Assembly: GCF_902686445.1 (NCBI RefSeq)
Contig: NC_062232.1
Span: 11,205,105-11,269,104 of the forward strand
Source of the DNA: Sciurus carolinensis
Lineage: Eukaryota > Chordata > Mammalia > Rodentia > Sciuridae
Reading direction: 5' to 3'
DNA: 64,000 nucleotides
Numbering within the stretch: the first letter of the stretch is position 1; the number at the start of each line of letters is the position of its first letter. The translations under genes were made by a program, and so were the position numbers. Below the pieces are notes generated by a model. That model was not told the DNA's origin, searched no databases, and worked only from the letters and a program-made list of their open reading frames with translations. Shown in pieces: positions 10,594 through 22,573 of the stretch.

Positions 10594-12174
10594 AAAACTT
10601 ACTTTTAAAAATTGTTTATGTTTTTCCATAAGTATTATTGCCAAGCTATGTCTTGAGTTCCACTGATACTAACAACAGATGATTAAAGTCCAGATGAAAG
10701 TCCTCTGATTCATTTAATGTGTTAATAACTTCTAAACTATGACTTTCTAACTCAGTTTGTTTGATTGATTATAAATACAAAGTTTGAGATAACAGCAGGA
10801 CTTTGAGAATTAATTAATATGCTTTTGCGATAATAGAATTTATCATAGTCATATATTACCCAAAAAATTACCAGAAATGAACTGAACTTTAGCATGACTT
10901 AATTGTATGATTGTTCTTACTAACTTCATTGTTTATACTTCTTAAACCAATGAAAAGATAAAACAGTTAACTGCTATCAGTTTTTAAAAATTAGTGGTTT
11001 CTTTCATCATGAACTTTTACACATAAATAAGCAAAAACAGAATGTTTCGTTTTATTTCTCTTTCCATGGTTATTTTAATCAACTGTTATATTTAATCAAT
11101 CTTCATCTCGTTATTTCAGTGAGTTCTGCATGAATGGTGCCAGTTTGAGAGACTGGTTACTCTCAAGTTCTGAAGATAGTCGATGAGGAACTGATTGTCT
11201 ACCTCAGTATACTACAGGTGAGATTGCTAGTAATAAATAGGAAACTAGTAGAAACAGGGATCTTAAGGTGAGATGGAGTGTTTCATATCAAACTCATGTG
11301 CTCCTGATCATGGAGTCATCAGAGCAAATATCACTCAGGAGAAAATCCAGAGCAACAACCAGGAGGCCCAAGCAGCACAGGGAGTCTTAGCCCTTGAAAT
11401 GGAGGCTGTTCTAGAATGACTGGTACCAGTCCAGGATTAAATGTCCTGGGTAGCCTGAGGTCAATTCTAATCTCTAAGAACTCTGAAAAATCCAAGTCTG
11501 TTTTGAAGCCATTGTGGTTTGGGCTTCCTCTAAGAAGTCAAAGGGTCTGGCAAGAAGACTCTTAAATCTAGCATTAAATCAACCCCCCCTGCAGTTCCTC
11601 CTGCTACAGCGGGCAATTCACCCTCTGAGTGAGGAAGTCAAGGGTCCCTGTAGGCTGGTATGTGCTAGCCTGAGATAGGTCAAATAAATGCTGAGATGGA
11701 GCAAAGGAACCTGGTAGAGAGAAAGCATGGTTTTATAATTTATTCTTTCCTTGCCCTCCTCTTCTGTCTTAGAGATTGGCTACTCTAGAGGAAACTTTCC
11801 CCACTGCTGGTTGACCAAGAAGATGGGCAGGATGCTGAGATAAAGTGTAGTGACAGTGCAGGAAGACAGAAGCAGAAGAAAACCAGGAACTAAATCAGCT
11901 CCTCATTCATGATCACAATTTAGCACAGTACTAGAAGGTCACATCTTCCTTCTTTATCAAATCCTCAGCTAAGGATAGTTCTTCATTGAGGATAAACCTG
12001 GCTTACACTGTGACTTAGTCAGGGTCCCTTGGGAATTTTTTTTTTAGTTGTAGAAATTGCCCAGGATATGAATCCTTATTATAGAACATGTGTGTGTATA
12101 AGTTATCTGTAAATTACATGTTTGGATGGGTAAACTTTCCAGCTACCATTATTGGGTACCTCCAATGTATTCCA

Positions 12175-12375
12175 CCAAGGATTGGCAAGCTTTCTCTGTA
12201 AAGGGCCAGAGAATTTTAGGCTTTGTGGGAACACAGCAATTCAATTCTACCTTTTTTGGTGTTGTAGAATCCATAGACCCTAGAAAAGAATGGATGTGAC
12301 TATGATAACATAAAGCTTTATTTATGAAGACACATTGGGATTTGGCCTATTATACATCATTTATTGACCCCTATG
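12175..12375 (+). repeat. Ancient hAT-like relic, second copy
   Basis: It reads 'ctgtaaagggccagagaatt', 'ttaggctttgtggg', 'aattcaattctacc', 'ataaagctttatttatgaag' and 'gggatttggcc'. It is the same family as 1250-1470 and better preserved. The family name is not assigned. Confidence 0.6.
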
Positions 12376-12379
12376 CTAG

Positions 12380-12545
12380 ATGTAAGGAGACTCTTAGGTA
12401 TTTCAAATATTCTTAACAATCTCATGCAGTTGGCCTTAATTATTGCAATTTTGAAGACAAAGAAAATGAAGCTTTGAGAGGTTTACAAACAGGTGCAAAG
12501 TGTCATAACGAACAAATGGCAAAGCCAAGATTCAAATCTTCACAA
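12380..12545 (+). repeat. MIR SINE relic
   Basis: Decayed landmarks 'aacaatctcatgcag', 'gaagacaaagaaaatgaagc', 'tttgagaggtttacaaacag' and 'caaagccaagattcaaat' follow MIR order. Confidence 0.55.
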
Positions 12546-13956
12546 TTTTTTTCTTGTTGTCATCTAAGGGGAACTTTCTACTCTCCTGTGGATATAAGTG
12601 ACACATGCCCTCTTTAAATGCTAATTTTTTAAACATCATTTTTTGATAGAAGTCTTTCTAAGGTTTCAACGGTGCAGGTTATTGCTTAAACACAGAACAA
12701 TGGCAGATTGTTCTTTGAGCCAGGAGTGCTGCTTGCCCATGAATTGATGACTTCTAGCTAATTCCTTTCTATCTCAGTTGTCCCCTGTCCTTCTGGCTCC
12801 CCTCATCACTTCTTCCCGGTGTTCCATTTCAGCTTCTAAATCCTTATTATCTGCAATGTGCTCTCTGTTACATTATAGAAAGAAATGAGGTTGCTAAGTT
12901 AAATAATATTGCAAACTAATCTGACATCAGTAGGTTCTGGCCCCATGTATAGTTTTCATGCCTCTTTTCTGAATTGGGTTGAAATATGTGAAAGTGTCAT
13001 TTTTTGGTAGGTCAAAAATGGCAGTTTCGTATGGTTCAACCTAATATTACAGGGCATCGATTCTGAGATATGCATTCTTTCTAGTGCTCATGAGATTTTT
13101 CTCCTATTTACTTTACAGTTCACGGAGGTGCTTCAGATGATTAAGGTAGCAGAAGGCGGCTGCCAGAAAGTGGGCTAAGATCTAATAATTCCTAAAATCC
13201 ATTGCACCCTGTATAGGGGTCAGGGGGCCAGAAGTGAGTCACACTACCTCTCTATCAGTCACCTGTGCACTGAAATAATTCTCATTTCTACTTCTTAAAA
13301 CTCATCTTTCCAGGAGCTTTTTGCACAATTGTCTCTTTAATCCTCTTTATTAGAGTGACTCAAAGCTATCCTATTGGCTTAATAGTCTCACAAGAAGGTG
13401 AGCAAGAAGGTGAGCAAGTTACTCAATGGAATGAAACAGACATGAGAAAGAAGCTTGGAAACATGGACAAAATACCTCTCAGGACTTCTAAATATTAAAC
13501 TTTACCTAAAAAAACAGATATTCATCAAAAAAGGAAATGAAACACATCACATGGCCCCCTCAGTTCCAAATGGGGATTATTTTCAAATGGCTCTATGTGG
13601 CTATGCAAGCAGATCAATATTTACTCTTCTAGAGGGCCAAATCATTTTTACTTATACAAACAGTAAAAGAAATCAATTTTACAAAGGACAAAAATTAAAG
13701 ACAACAAAGATGCATTGCCTCCAGGTTCAAACAATGGGGGACTCCATATGATTCCTGAAGATAAGGAATCAATATATATGAAACTTAAACCAATAAAAAT
13801 AGCATAAATTAATGAAAGGGGTTGATAAAACTTATGGTATAATTTACTCCCCCAGGAAGAAGAGGAAAAATTTCCAGCTATGTAAGAGATTGAAGTATGT
13901 TCCTGGAAACTAGTAGAAAGTACAAGTTAAGAAAAGTAAGGGTTTCTAATATGTAC

Positions 13957-14039
13957 CTTGTTCTCCACCTGGACACTGTCACCTTCTCCGAGCACTGCTG
14001 TGTGATGAGGTTCTATTTTCTGTTGAGCATCATCAGGCC
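13957..14039 (-). CDS. PIR: PIR coding exon, residues 205-231
   Basis: The reverse complement follows acceptor TTTTTTTTGTAG. It opens with GG that completes Gly204 and encodes PDDAQQKIEPHHTAVLGEGD followed by SVQVENK, then the donor GTACAT at 13956. It is 83 nt (2 + 27 codons). It is part of the C-terminal cupin domain of pirin; the HHTAVLGEGD segment is strongly conserved. This domain has lost the metal site that the N-terminal domain keeps, as in all pirins. I see no change from the human sequence I remember. Confidence 0.97.
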
Positions 14040-14381
14040 CTACAAAAAAAAGACGACTCACTAACTTTAAGACATATTATAGTCCTATGATTGCACATTT
14101 GGGCAACCACTTAGCACCATATTAGTTTCAATTTCTGAAATAACAGACTTAGAAATCTCCTCAAGCCTTTTGGTCAGGTAGATTTGACACTACCAAAGTC
14201 TGAAACTGGTTGCTTTTCAATATAGACGAGAATAGGGAGGTGAGTCGTGCATTGTGTCTCCATTTATGTTTCAATGGATAAGCAAAGTTCTTGGTATTTC
14301 ATGTTCCTAAGAGTGTTTCCTTGGGAAAATTATAAGCCTCAGAAGAAGTAATCATACCTAGGAAAATTTTCAAATTCCATG

Positions 14382-14497
14382 ATTAATTCAATTCAACAAA
14401 TGTTTACTGAGCACCTACAATTGCCAAGTACCATGGGAAAATACAAAGATGTGTAAAGCAGACTTCTTGCTTACAAATAATTCAAAATTTCATTGGG
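14382..14497 (-). repeat. L2 LINE 3' fragment
   Basis: 'attcaattcaacaaatgttt', 'actgagcacctacaattgcc' and 'agtaccatgggaaaatacaa' match the reverse complement of an L2 3' terminus. A SINE begins directly after it. Confidence 0.65.
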
Positions 14498-14722
14498 ACC
14501 AGGTATCGTGGCACACACCTGTAATCCCAGCAGTTCCAGAGTCTGAGGCAGGAGGACCGCAAGTTCAAAGCCAGCCTCAGCAACTTACCAAGGTCTTAAG
14601 TAACTCAGTGAGACCCTGTCTCAAAAATAAATTAAAAGGGCTGGGGATGTAGCTTAGTGGTAAAGTACCCTGGGTTCAATTACTGGTACCAAAAAAAAAA
14701 AAAAAAACAAAAACAAAAAGCA
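14498..14722 (+). repeat. Dimeric B1/ID SINE
   Basis: The B1-like half ('cacacacctgtaatcccagc', 'caagttcaaagccagcctca') is joined by A/T-rich linker to an ID-like half ('ggctggggatgtagcttag', 'tgggttcaattactggtacc') and an A-rich tail. The flanks caaaatttcattgg and caaaatctctttgg are an aged target duplication. Confidence 0.85.
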
Positions 14723-16135
14723 AAATCTCTTTGGAGCAAACAAAACACATATACAAAATAATCAGAGAATAATACAACTGAAAAATAAATAAATTAGATA
14801 GCTATTGAACAATAGCTATTGAACTATGAACAAGACCCGATTCTAAATGCTGTAGAGGGTGTCTTTGGGATAGGTAAGTTTTCATTCCTTCTGTATTGAC
14901 GTATACAGATGAAAGAACAAATGAAATTGACAAACAGTTGATTGGGAAACAACAAAAAAGTTGATTGGGAAAACAGGGGCTGCAGGGTTGTTTCAGATCT
15001 AGAGACCCCAGAAATTTGTTGTGGAGGAGGTAAGACTCGAACAGAGCTCTGTAGGACTAAGATAAACCTGCAAGAAGCAAAGTTAGGTAAAGCGGAATTC
15101 GAGACAAGAGGACAGACAGTGGGAAGGCAATGTGTGGACATTTCTGGGAACACTGAACCTTCCATCATTGCTCGAACATGCTTCTAGAATGACAGAAATG
15201 GAGGCTGGCTTTAGAGTTGGCAATAAAAGAGAAGTCTGGGAATTAAAGAAGAACCTCATTTAGAGTTGGATGATATTTAACTGTGATATGGAAGAGCATT
15301 TTATTAGGTGTGCTTTATTGAGATCCCCTGGGAGCAATGGCCAAGTCTTTATCTTCAACTAATTCATATATAGCTCCCATTACCCACGTGGTCCCTTCCT
15401 GGCCCCTAATTTTGTCATATAGGGTGTTTCATGATACATAGACCAAAACAGTTTTTAAACTCCTTTGCAATGAGTTAATGGAGTGAGCCGACAAGAGACA
15501 GCACTTAAAGGTAATGCCGAGTTGATAATTCTCTGCATCCTTTATCAGAGCGGCTTCCTCTACTGAAGTGCTCACTGATTTGTGAGGAAATCTTAATTTA
15601 GAAACCAAGAGTTAAACTGTCTGAAGGACTCTAATCCTAACTTTACATGGGATGCAACTTCTGCGCATTGTCCCTGCTAATGTATGAAAATGTTGATACC
15701 GTAAAGGTAATTTGAAACGTTCCACCCTAAGGCCGACCTTTCTTACACTGGAGTTACATTTCCACTTTAATTATTTTAAATGTACCTGTAGCTTTTGCAT
15801 TGTTACATGACATGCTTAAATCAGGGTCACAGAAGGCGAAGACTGATTTCATCATCATTTCCAGGTCATTTCTATGACATTTTGCCCAATCTGGTTATCT
15901 ACTGAACCCAAAATTAGTCTCAAAGAAAATATATCTTATTGTTTCTGATTACTTTCAATTATAAATAGGGCCAAATCAGATAATAAATAGTTTCCACTAG
16001 GAATCTGTGCCAAGAATGTTCAATCTAATAGGGCAGTTAAGAAAAATTTAACCAAAGACAATTTAATTGCAAAATTTTTACCTCAACCATCATAAAAAAG
16101 CAAAAATACTTGAAAACCTATTTTAAAGTTAGTGC

Positions 16136-16262
16136 TGGGGCTGGGGTTGTGGCTCAGTGGTAGAGCGCTCACCTAGCATGTGTGAGACACTGGGTTTGAT
16201 CCTCAGCACCACATATAAATAAATAAAAGGTCCATCAACATCTAAAAAAATATTTTTAAAAA
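16136..16262 (+). repeat. tRNA-like SINE ('cctagca' type)
   Basis: It reads 'ggggctggggttgtggctca', 'gagcgctcacctagcatgtg', 'ctgggtttgatcctcagca', then 'cacatataaataaataaa' and an A-rich end. It is the same subtype as the element at 3901. Confidence 0.88.
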
Positions 16263-16698
16263 AGTGCTATGTCTCCAGTGTGCCATTAACTGCCATACAT
16301 CCCTTCTGCATATGCCATCTGGCCCTTTTCTTTTCCTTCTCTTTATAAGAACTGCTGTCTCACTTTCTCTGTGTCCCACACATTCTGGTACTTCCATTAA
16401 ATTTTGACAGCATCAATTTTATGTGTATAGTTGAAGACCCCTTACCTGATACAATCAAGACTGTTAATTGAAAAACACAAACTTTCTCAAACATTTTCTT
16501 TTAAATTGAAGTATAAATATGCACTAGTTTCTGAAGTTTTATAAACACAGCTAAAATGGGTCTGCTAACTGGATTGAAGCACTATCTTTCTTTGTAAGGC
16601 AAGCTCACATTGCATCACCTAAATCCTCCTGGTTTATTACAATTTCCCCTCATCTTTGCCATCTGTCTCATTTATATTGATTCAAAGGCATTTTCTTT

Positions 16699-17434
16699 TT
16701 TATTTATTTATTTATTATTTTATTGTAAACAAATGGGATACATGTTGTTTCTCTGTCTGTACATGGAGTAAAGGCATACCATTTGTGTAATCATAAATTC
16801 ACATAGGGTAATGTTGTTTGATTCATTCTGTTATTTTTTCCCCTTCCCCCCACCCCTCCCACCCCTCTTTTCCCTCTATACAGTCCGTCCTTCCTCCATT
16901 CTTGCCCCCCTCCCTAACCCTAACTCTAACCCTAACACTAACCCCTCCCACCCCCCATTATGTGTCATCATCCACTTATTAGCGATATCATTTGTCCTTT
17001 GGTTTTTTGAGATTGGCTTATCTCACTTAGCATGATATTCTCCAGTTTCATCCATTTGCCTGCAAATGCCATAATTTTATCATTCTTCATTGCAGAGTAA
17101 TATTCCATTGTATATATATATGCCAGTTTCTTTATCCATTCATCAACTGAAGGGCATCTAGGTTGGTTTCACAATCTGGCTATGGTGAATTGAGCAGCTA
17201 TGAACATTGATGTGGCTGTATCTCTGTAATATGCTGATTTTAAGTCCTTTGGGTATAGGCCAAGGAGTGGGATAGCTGGGTCAAATGGTGGTTCCATTCC
17301 AAGTTTTCTAAGGAATCTCCACACTGCTTTCCAGAGTGGTTGCACTAATTTGCAGCCCCACCAGCAATGTATGAGTGTACCTTTCTCCCCACATCCTCAC
17401 CAACACCTGTTGTTGCTTGTATTCTTGATAATCG
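16699..17434 (-). mobile_element. 5'-truncated L1 with telomere-like block
   Basis: It is the antisense of an L1 3' end: ORF2 tail region ('ctttatccattcatcaactg', 'ccagcaatgtatgagtg') and a 3' UTR with C-rich tracts, ending in (TTTA)n from the A-rich tail. The 17-bp duplication tcaaaggcattttcttt at 16682-16698 and 17435-17451 gives exact borders, so about 735 bp were inserted. Positions 16912-16943 hold four near-perfect CCCTAA units (telomere sequence). Frames are broken; no working ORF2 is present. Confidence 0.93.
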
Positions 17435-18597
17435 TCAAAGGCATTTTCTTTAGTAATTTATTTGACAAAGCATTTGACTAAGTTGTTCTAGAATATCATC
17501 TCTCTTTTCACATTTATTTCCTTAATTTACATACTGTCTAATTAAATTACATAATTGCAATTATTGGTGCAACTGGCACAAACAAATGGAGGACAAACAC
17601 AATTGCCTTTAAGTCCAGTACAGCTCGGCTGGTGGGAAAAGGTGATCATCCCGGTGTTCAGATAATTCCCTCAAGGTATTCACTATGGAATTCAAGAGCA
17701 CGGGTCAATCCAGTTAATTGAGCAAGTGGAGGTCAATTAAGAGCACTCTGGTATACATGTGTGTTTGCCCACTTTTATTGTAATATCCAAGGACCATGTC
17801 AAGTTTCTTAATACCACTCAGAATCAGAAACCAAAGGTTGAATACCAACTAAGCATGAATAGCTACTTATTTAAGTGTGACCATTTTACTGCCTTTGTGA
17901 GCCAGTTAGCTGTCATTTCAGTAACTACAGACAAATGTTTTTAGATTTCTAAATGCATTTTTTCGGTACCAACATTATATTTGATATCAGTCCTTTTAGG
18001 GGACTGGCATTCAAACTGATAAAATCATAGCAAGCTTCAGGACGCAGCACATACCCTTTTGATCTCTGCATCAATCTGTAATTCTCATCACAGCTGCAGG
18101 GAAGGGCTTCAGTACTAGTACCTGTGGGATCTATTAGCTTTCTGACCATATAGTTTTTATATTCTTTTGATTTTTTTCTTTTTATCACATGCTGCACTGA
18201 ATCCAGCTGCAGGGATGGTCAAAGGATTTTTCACCTCCATAAAAGACTTTTATCAAAGGCAACAGTTGACTTAGAAAGTTTTCCATGGTTAAAGAAAGCA
18301 AATGTATCAAAATTTACAAAGAGCCTTGAGAAGCACGCCATGGATATTTTCAAATGAGTCTTGAATATTTTCTTTTAGTAAAAATGCTAATTTTATTCAT
18401 CTTATATCAGCTCTGTTAACTCCTTTTCTTTGGGGTATTTTTAGAAGACAGTTAAATGGTCTCACTGTATTTACTTTGAACTTTAAAATGTATGACTAAC
18501 CTTGACAAGTATATGTCCAACCTTCCCTATCATTCAAAACTCCATCTGTCTGTAGTCAAACAAGTACTATCTACATCAATTAATACTTTTTTTGTTG

Positions 18598-18778
18598 TTG
18601 CTGTTGTTACTGGAGATTGAACCCAGGGGTGCTTAACCACTGAGCCACATCCCCAGTCCTTTTTATATTTTATTTAGAGACAGAGTTTTACTGAGTTGCT
18701 TAGGGCCTTGCTAAGTTGCTGAGGCTGGCTTTGAACTCATGATCCTCCTGCCTCAGCTTCCCAAGCTGCTGGGATCAA
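18598..18778 (-). repeat. Dimeric B1/ID SINE, minus
   Basis: 'ggagattgaacccaggggtg', 'gagccacatccccag', 'gagttgcttagggccttgct' and 'tcctgcctcagcttccc' are the reverse-strand landmarks of the dimeric squirrel SINE. Confidence 0.88.
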
Positions 18779-18889
18779 CAAATATTTTTAATAGCTCTCT
18801 CTCTTAAATTTCTACTTTGTGAAGTCTCCCCTGATTATTTTCCCAACCCAAATTGCAGCCTATTTTATTCTAGCCTGATACACTAGTTA

Positions 18890-19240
18890 TTTTATATTTA
18901 TTTTTATTAGTGTATTGTAATTATACATAATGGGATTAATTATATCAAATCTGTACATCCACATAATTTGCTCAATCTTCTTCCTCAATACCTTTTCTTT
19001 CTCTCCCCACCTCCCTCCCTCCCTTTGGTCCACCTGCTCTAGTCTACTGATCTCCCTTCTATTATTATTTTAATTAGTTCATTTGATATACATATATATA
19101 TATATATATATATCATCGTGGTGCCTTCCTATATGGACAAAGCATAATTTGGTAGATTTCATTCCCCAGTACTTCCCCATGCTACCTCCTCCTCCCACCC
19201 CATCCCCATATTTATAACACCTACTTCAATAGAATGGAGG
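18890..19240 (-). repeat. L1 3' UTR fragment, other subfamily
   Basis: 'gtattgtaattatacataat', 'gggattaattatatcaaatc', 'gtacatccacataatttg' and a C/T-rich run with 'cctccctccctccc' resemble the antisense of an older rodent L1 3' UTR. It encloses an (AT)n run at 19086-19113. Confidence 0.5.
19086..19113 (+). repeat. (TA)n microsatellite
   Basis: About 13 TA units, slightly interrupted at the 5' end, lie inside an L1-derived stretch. Confidence 0.9.
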
Positions 19241-19687
19241 TGCTTATTAACATTTCAAAAAGGATAATTACTTGCTTATCAGTTGCTGCTATCTGTGATT
19301 GGCTGGTGCCAGTCCAGTTTTACTAGCAAGATAAAATCAAGGCAGCAAGGTCCGAAAGCATTTTCTGGATTCTATATAAATTTTATAAGTCAGAATGCAT
19401 TCAATAGCTCTTTCTGTTTTGCCATTTCTTTTCTTGGTTATTTGTTCTTGACTTTTTTTTTTTATTATTAACATCCGTATTAGAAAGTGGGTAGGAAGAA
19501 GGGAAAGAGATAAAATTCAAATGAGATCCTCATAAATTCAAATGAGATAAAATTCAAATGAGGTTGCTCATTAATTCAAGCAGAGTCCTAAGAGGCCAGT
19601 TTTGTGAGCTTGATTCTCTCCATGGTCCCGCTTTCTCTGGATAGATGCAACTTCACTTTAAGACTATAGAACACAACCCTATTTTTT

Positions 19688-20054
19688 AGGGCCGGGGTGG
19701 TACCAGGGATTGAACTCAGGGGCACTTGACTGCTGAGTCCCATCCCCAGCCCTATTTTGTATTTTATTTAGAGACAGGGTCTCACTGAGTTGCTTAGTGC
19801 CTCAATGTTTCTGTGGCTGGCTTTGAACTTGTGACCCTTCTGCCTCAGCCTTTTTTTTTTAGTACCAGGGATTGAACTCAGGGGCACTGGACCACTGAGC
19901 CACATCCCCAGACCTATTTTGTATTTTATTTAGAGACAGGATCTCACTGAGTTGCTTAGCACCTTGCTTTTGCTGAGGCTGGCTTTGAACTCGTGGTCTT
20001 CCTGCATCAGCCTCCCAAGTCACTGGGAGTACAGATGTGTGCCACCTGGCCACG
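19688..20054 (-). repeat. Tandem/nested dimeric SINE pair, minus
   Basis: Two reverse-strand dimers abut: one from 19688 to about 19850, and a second that starts with a T run at 19851 and reads to 20054. The outer duplication caaccctattt(t/c)tt at 19674-19687 and 20055-20068 encloses both. The first copy lacks its far end, so the second either inserted into it or replaced it by recombination. Confidence 0.8.
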
Positions 20055-20167
20055 CAACCCTATTTCTTGCCAGATGTTTTGCACTTGTGGCCCATGCTTA
20101 CGAACAGGGATCAGGCCAGTGAGTGGAGATGACTCAGGAAAATCCTGCCTCACCTCAAGAAAAATGA

Positions 20168-20265
20168 GGGGCTGGGGAGATAGCTCAGTGGGTAGAGTGC
20201 TTGCCTTGCAAGCACAAGACCCTGGGTTCGATCCCCAGCCCCGCCAAAAAAAAAAAAAAAAGAGA
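20168..20265 (+). repeat. ID SINE with intact B box
   Basis: It has 'ggggctggggagatagctca', an A box TAGCTCAGTGGG, then 'gcaagcacaagaccc' and a B box GGTTCGATCC, with an A tail turning into (GA)n. It is a tRNA-Ala-like SINE, not a tRNA gene: the acceptor pairing and anticodon arm are absent. Confidence 0.9.
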
Positions 20266-21145
20266 GAGAGAGAAATGAGTGGATGTATAGGGCACTCTCG
20301 CCCTGAGAAGTACAGAGCTTTTCATGTGTTAATTTCTGGAACTAAAGGTCTCTCAGGAAACAAGGTTGTAAGGATGGATTAAAACAGGTTTTGAAGATTA
20401 CCTGTTAATTTTTCTCCCCTTGATCCTCTACAATGACATTAAGACCAAAATCAATTGTAGAGACAACAGACTAAGAAAGATCTTTACTTTTTGAAATGAT
20501 TGGAAGAAATTTAAAAATGGTATTTGATGACATATGAAAAAGATACAAATTTTACATAAAATTTTATTGTGTGTATTTGTATGTATTATTGTCTATGGCT
20601 GCTTTTGTGCCTCGCGGGTAGGGTTGAGGAATCACAACTGAGACTCCTTTGTGGCTCACAGAGATGAAAGTATTTGTTATCTGGGCCTTTATAGAAAGTT
20701 TGCTTCCTCCTGCTTTTTCTTATTCCACACAAAGATTTCTGGAATTCACCTTAAAATTCATGTGCTTTCTTTATTACTTTCCATGCAGATTATTTTGTTG
20801 GTCTTGAAATCATAAATCAGGGGTACTACTTCCATAAAAAATGTTTTCTCTGTTTTTACAAAGTATTATGAATATTCAGAAGATTATAAAAACAAATGAA
20901 GCCTCATTTCTTCCAAGTGGTTAATATAGCTTAATGTATGTGCACAGGGATTTATATACACTACTAAATTATTTCCATACTTTCTTGAATGCTAAAATAA
21001 ATGAATTTTGCTTTTGACCCTTAATGGAAATGCTATCCAAAGATGAATCAAATCCATATTAGGAATAAGTTCAAAATACTGTTATTTCCAGAAGAAAACT
21101 TGAGGTAATTAAGCACTCTTTCTGGAAAATATAAAGAATGGTTTA

Positions 21146-21354
21146 GCCAGGCATGGTGGCATATGTCTATAATCCTAGTGGCTCAGGAGACTGAGGCAGG
21201 AGGATTGAAAGTTCAAAGCCAGCCTTAGCAACTTAGAGAGGCCCTAAGCAACTTAGCAAGGACTGTGTCTCAAAATAAAATACAAGAAAGGGCTGGGGAT
21301 GTGGCTCAGTGTTTAAGTGCCCCTGGGTTCAATCCCTGGTACAAAAAAATAAAA
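21146..21354 (+). repeat. Dimeric B1/ID SINE
   Basis: 'gccaggcatggtggcatatg', 'gttcaaagccagccttagc', linker, then 'gggctggggatgtggctcag' and 'ggttcaatccctggtac'. The 13-bp duplication aaagaatg(g/c)ttta lies at 21133-21145 and 21355-21367. Confidence 0.9.
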
Positions 21355-21589
21355 AAAGAATGCTTTAAACTAGCTCTGGGTGTAGCCTTTGAACTCTGAG
21401 CAGATGATATTAGCAAGCCAGTTGTCCTGGAACTTAGAGTGTATTGCCCAAAGAGGTGGCCATGTTAAGGCCCCTGGGAGTTCATTGCTGGCACCTGCAG
21501 GAGGCAGGTGGCGAGGATCCAACCAGAGAGGGTCTCGGAAACAGAGATTCTTGGCCTGCACCTTGGGATCTTACCCCTCCCCCACCCGA

Positions 21590-21830
21590 TTGTTGTCCAC
21601 AGGGTTGAGAAGCAGAAAAGGAGAACCTGTGGGTTTTCCCAGAAGCACAGCTAGAGATGAATATTCTGGTGCAAGAAGTTTATTTGGGAGGTGATTCCAG
21701 GGAACAACAGACCAGAAGTTAGGAGGCTTAGACAGGAACAGAAGGCAGACAATGAAGGGCAAGTCATCAGACTCACTCCCACCAGGAAACTTTAGGAAAA
21801 GGTCTCTCACATAGGCCTCCGGGTTATTCT
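21590..21830 (-). repeat. Unassigned old LTR-like repeat
   Basis: It contains 'gggttttcccagaagcacag', 'tggtgcaagaagtttatttg' and 'gggaggtgattccagggaac'. Related wording appears in reverse at 58930-59104 ('atcacttgcacaggagtctg', 'cccacctaagaca') and again at 60785-60860, so three copies of one old family are likely. I cannot name it; an ERV LTR is my best guess. Confidence 0.45.
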
Positions 21831-22573
21831 ACCTGAGGAGCCAGGTAGCTTTCAGAATATTCATTCTCCAGCACTCTCATCCTGCCTGTCTGGGGCAAAG
21901 CAGCCTTCCAGGGGTTCAGAGAAAGTAGCACAGATACTGGCCATTGGAAGTTGGTCCTGAGGATGTACAGCCCCAGGGCTATAGGTGCAGCACTAACAGC
22001 ATCTGCTACAACCATTTCCTGCCTTGGTCTACCAATGCGTACCCTTGGCAAGTTAAATAACTTCCTTTAGGTTTCACGTTCCCCATATAAAAAATGAGTT
22101 AACTGGTTCTCAAATTTCCCTTTTTTTACTAGACTCAACAAGCTATGCATACACAACCCTTAGAGTAGGAGAAAACCCACTTTGAGATATTTCAAAGGTA
22201 CCTGGGACTGCTAATTCACCTCCTTTCACCTCCCAGGAGATAGATTCCTGCTCCTATTGGAGTCCATTACAGCTCCATCCCCTTATCAGTATGGAGGTTG
22301 CCAACCTCTTAGGGAGATAATAACACACATAATCATGCCTGAACATGTCTGCACAGAGGCCACAGCAAAATGGCTGTCATGAATGGTATTCATATAGTCC
22401 TCTCTCACTGAACATTCTGGAGTCATGAGCACCCTGCCCTGAGTGTACCTGTGCTGGGATACAGAGAGGACTGGTGTATCTGATTATATAAAATAGTTTC
22501 CATCTACCATTTATCCCTTCAGTAGTTTAAATTAAGTTGCAGTTGAAGCCAAAATGACATGCCTATAACTTAC

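Larger units (their letters stand above)
5455..13956 (-). other. PIR: PIR intron, 8.5 kb
   Basis: This intron lies between the residue-231 and residue-232 exons. It holds an old L1 fragment, an MLT1-like LTR, two ID SINEs, the RPL36A-type pseudogene, a CTTT microsatellite, a nested SINE pair, a hAT-like relic and a MIR. Stretches 5455-6060, 6640-6980, 7500-7950, 8070-8570, 9360-10150, 10610-12170 and 12550-13950 are A/T-rich unique-looking DNA in which I see no exon, promoter or named repeat. A short decayed SINE fragment with an A tail is at about 6588-6632. Confidence 0.8.
14040..22573 (-). other. PIR: PIR intron, 8.5 kb
   Basis: This intron lies between the 45-nt exon and the residue 205-231 exon. 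It contains an L2 relic, several SINEs, an L1 with target-site duplications and telomere-like repeats, an older L1 3' end, and an unassigned repeat. Stretches 14725-16130, 16265-16680, 17452-18590, 19240-19670, 20270-21130, 21360-21580 and 21840-22570 show no exon or nameable element (a weak MIR relic is at about 22030-22095). ORFs here of 60-130 codons run through SINEs or lack any recognisable domain. Confidence 0.8.

Noticed and set aside
16912..16943. Chromosome-fusion scar or true interstitial telomere
   Set aside because: The block lies within an L1 with exact target duplications and has a counterpart in another L1, so it came with the element.
20168..20265. tRNA gene
   Set aside because: A and B boxes are present but no cloverleaf: the acceptor ends do not pair and it ends in an A tail with flanking duplication. 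It is an ID SINE; the same holds for the other ID copies.
19993..20382. 129-codon plus-strand ORF
   Set aside because: Runs through the end of one SINE and the whole ID at 20168; the lysine run is the A tail.
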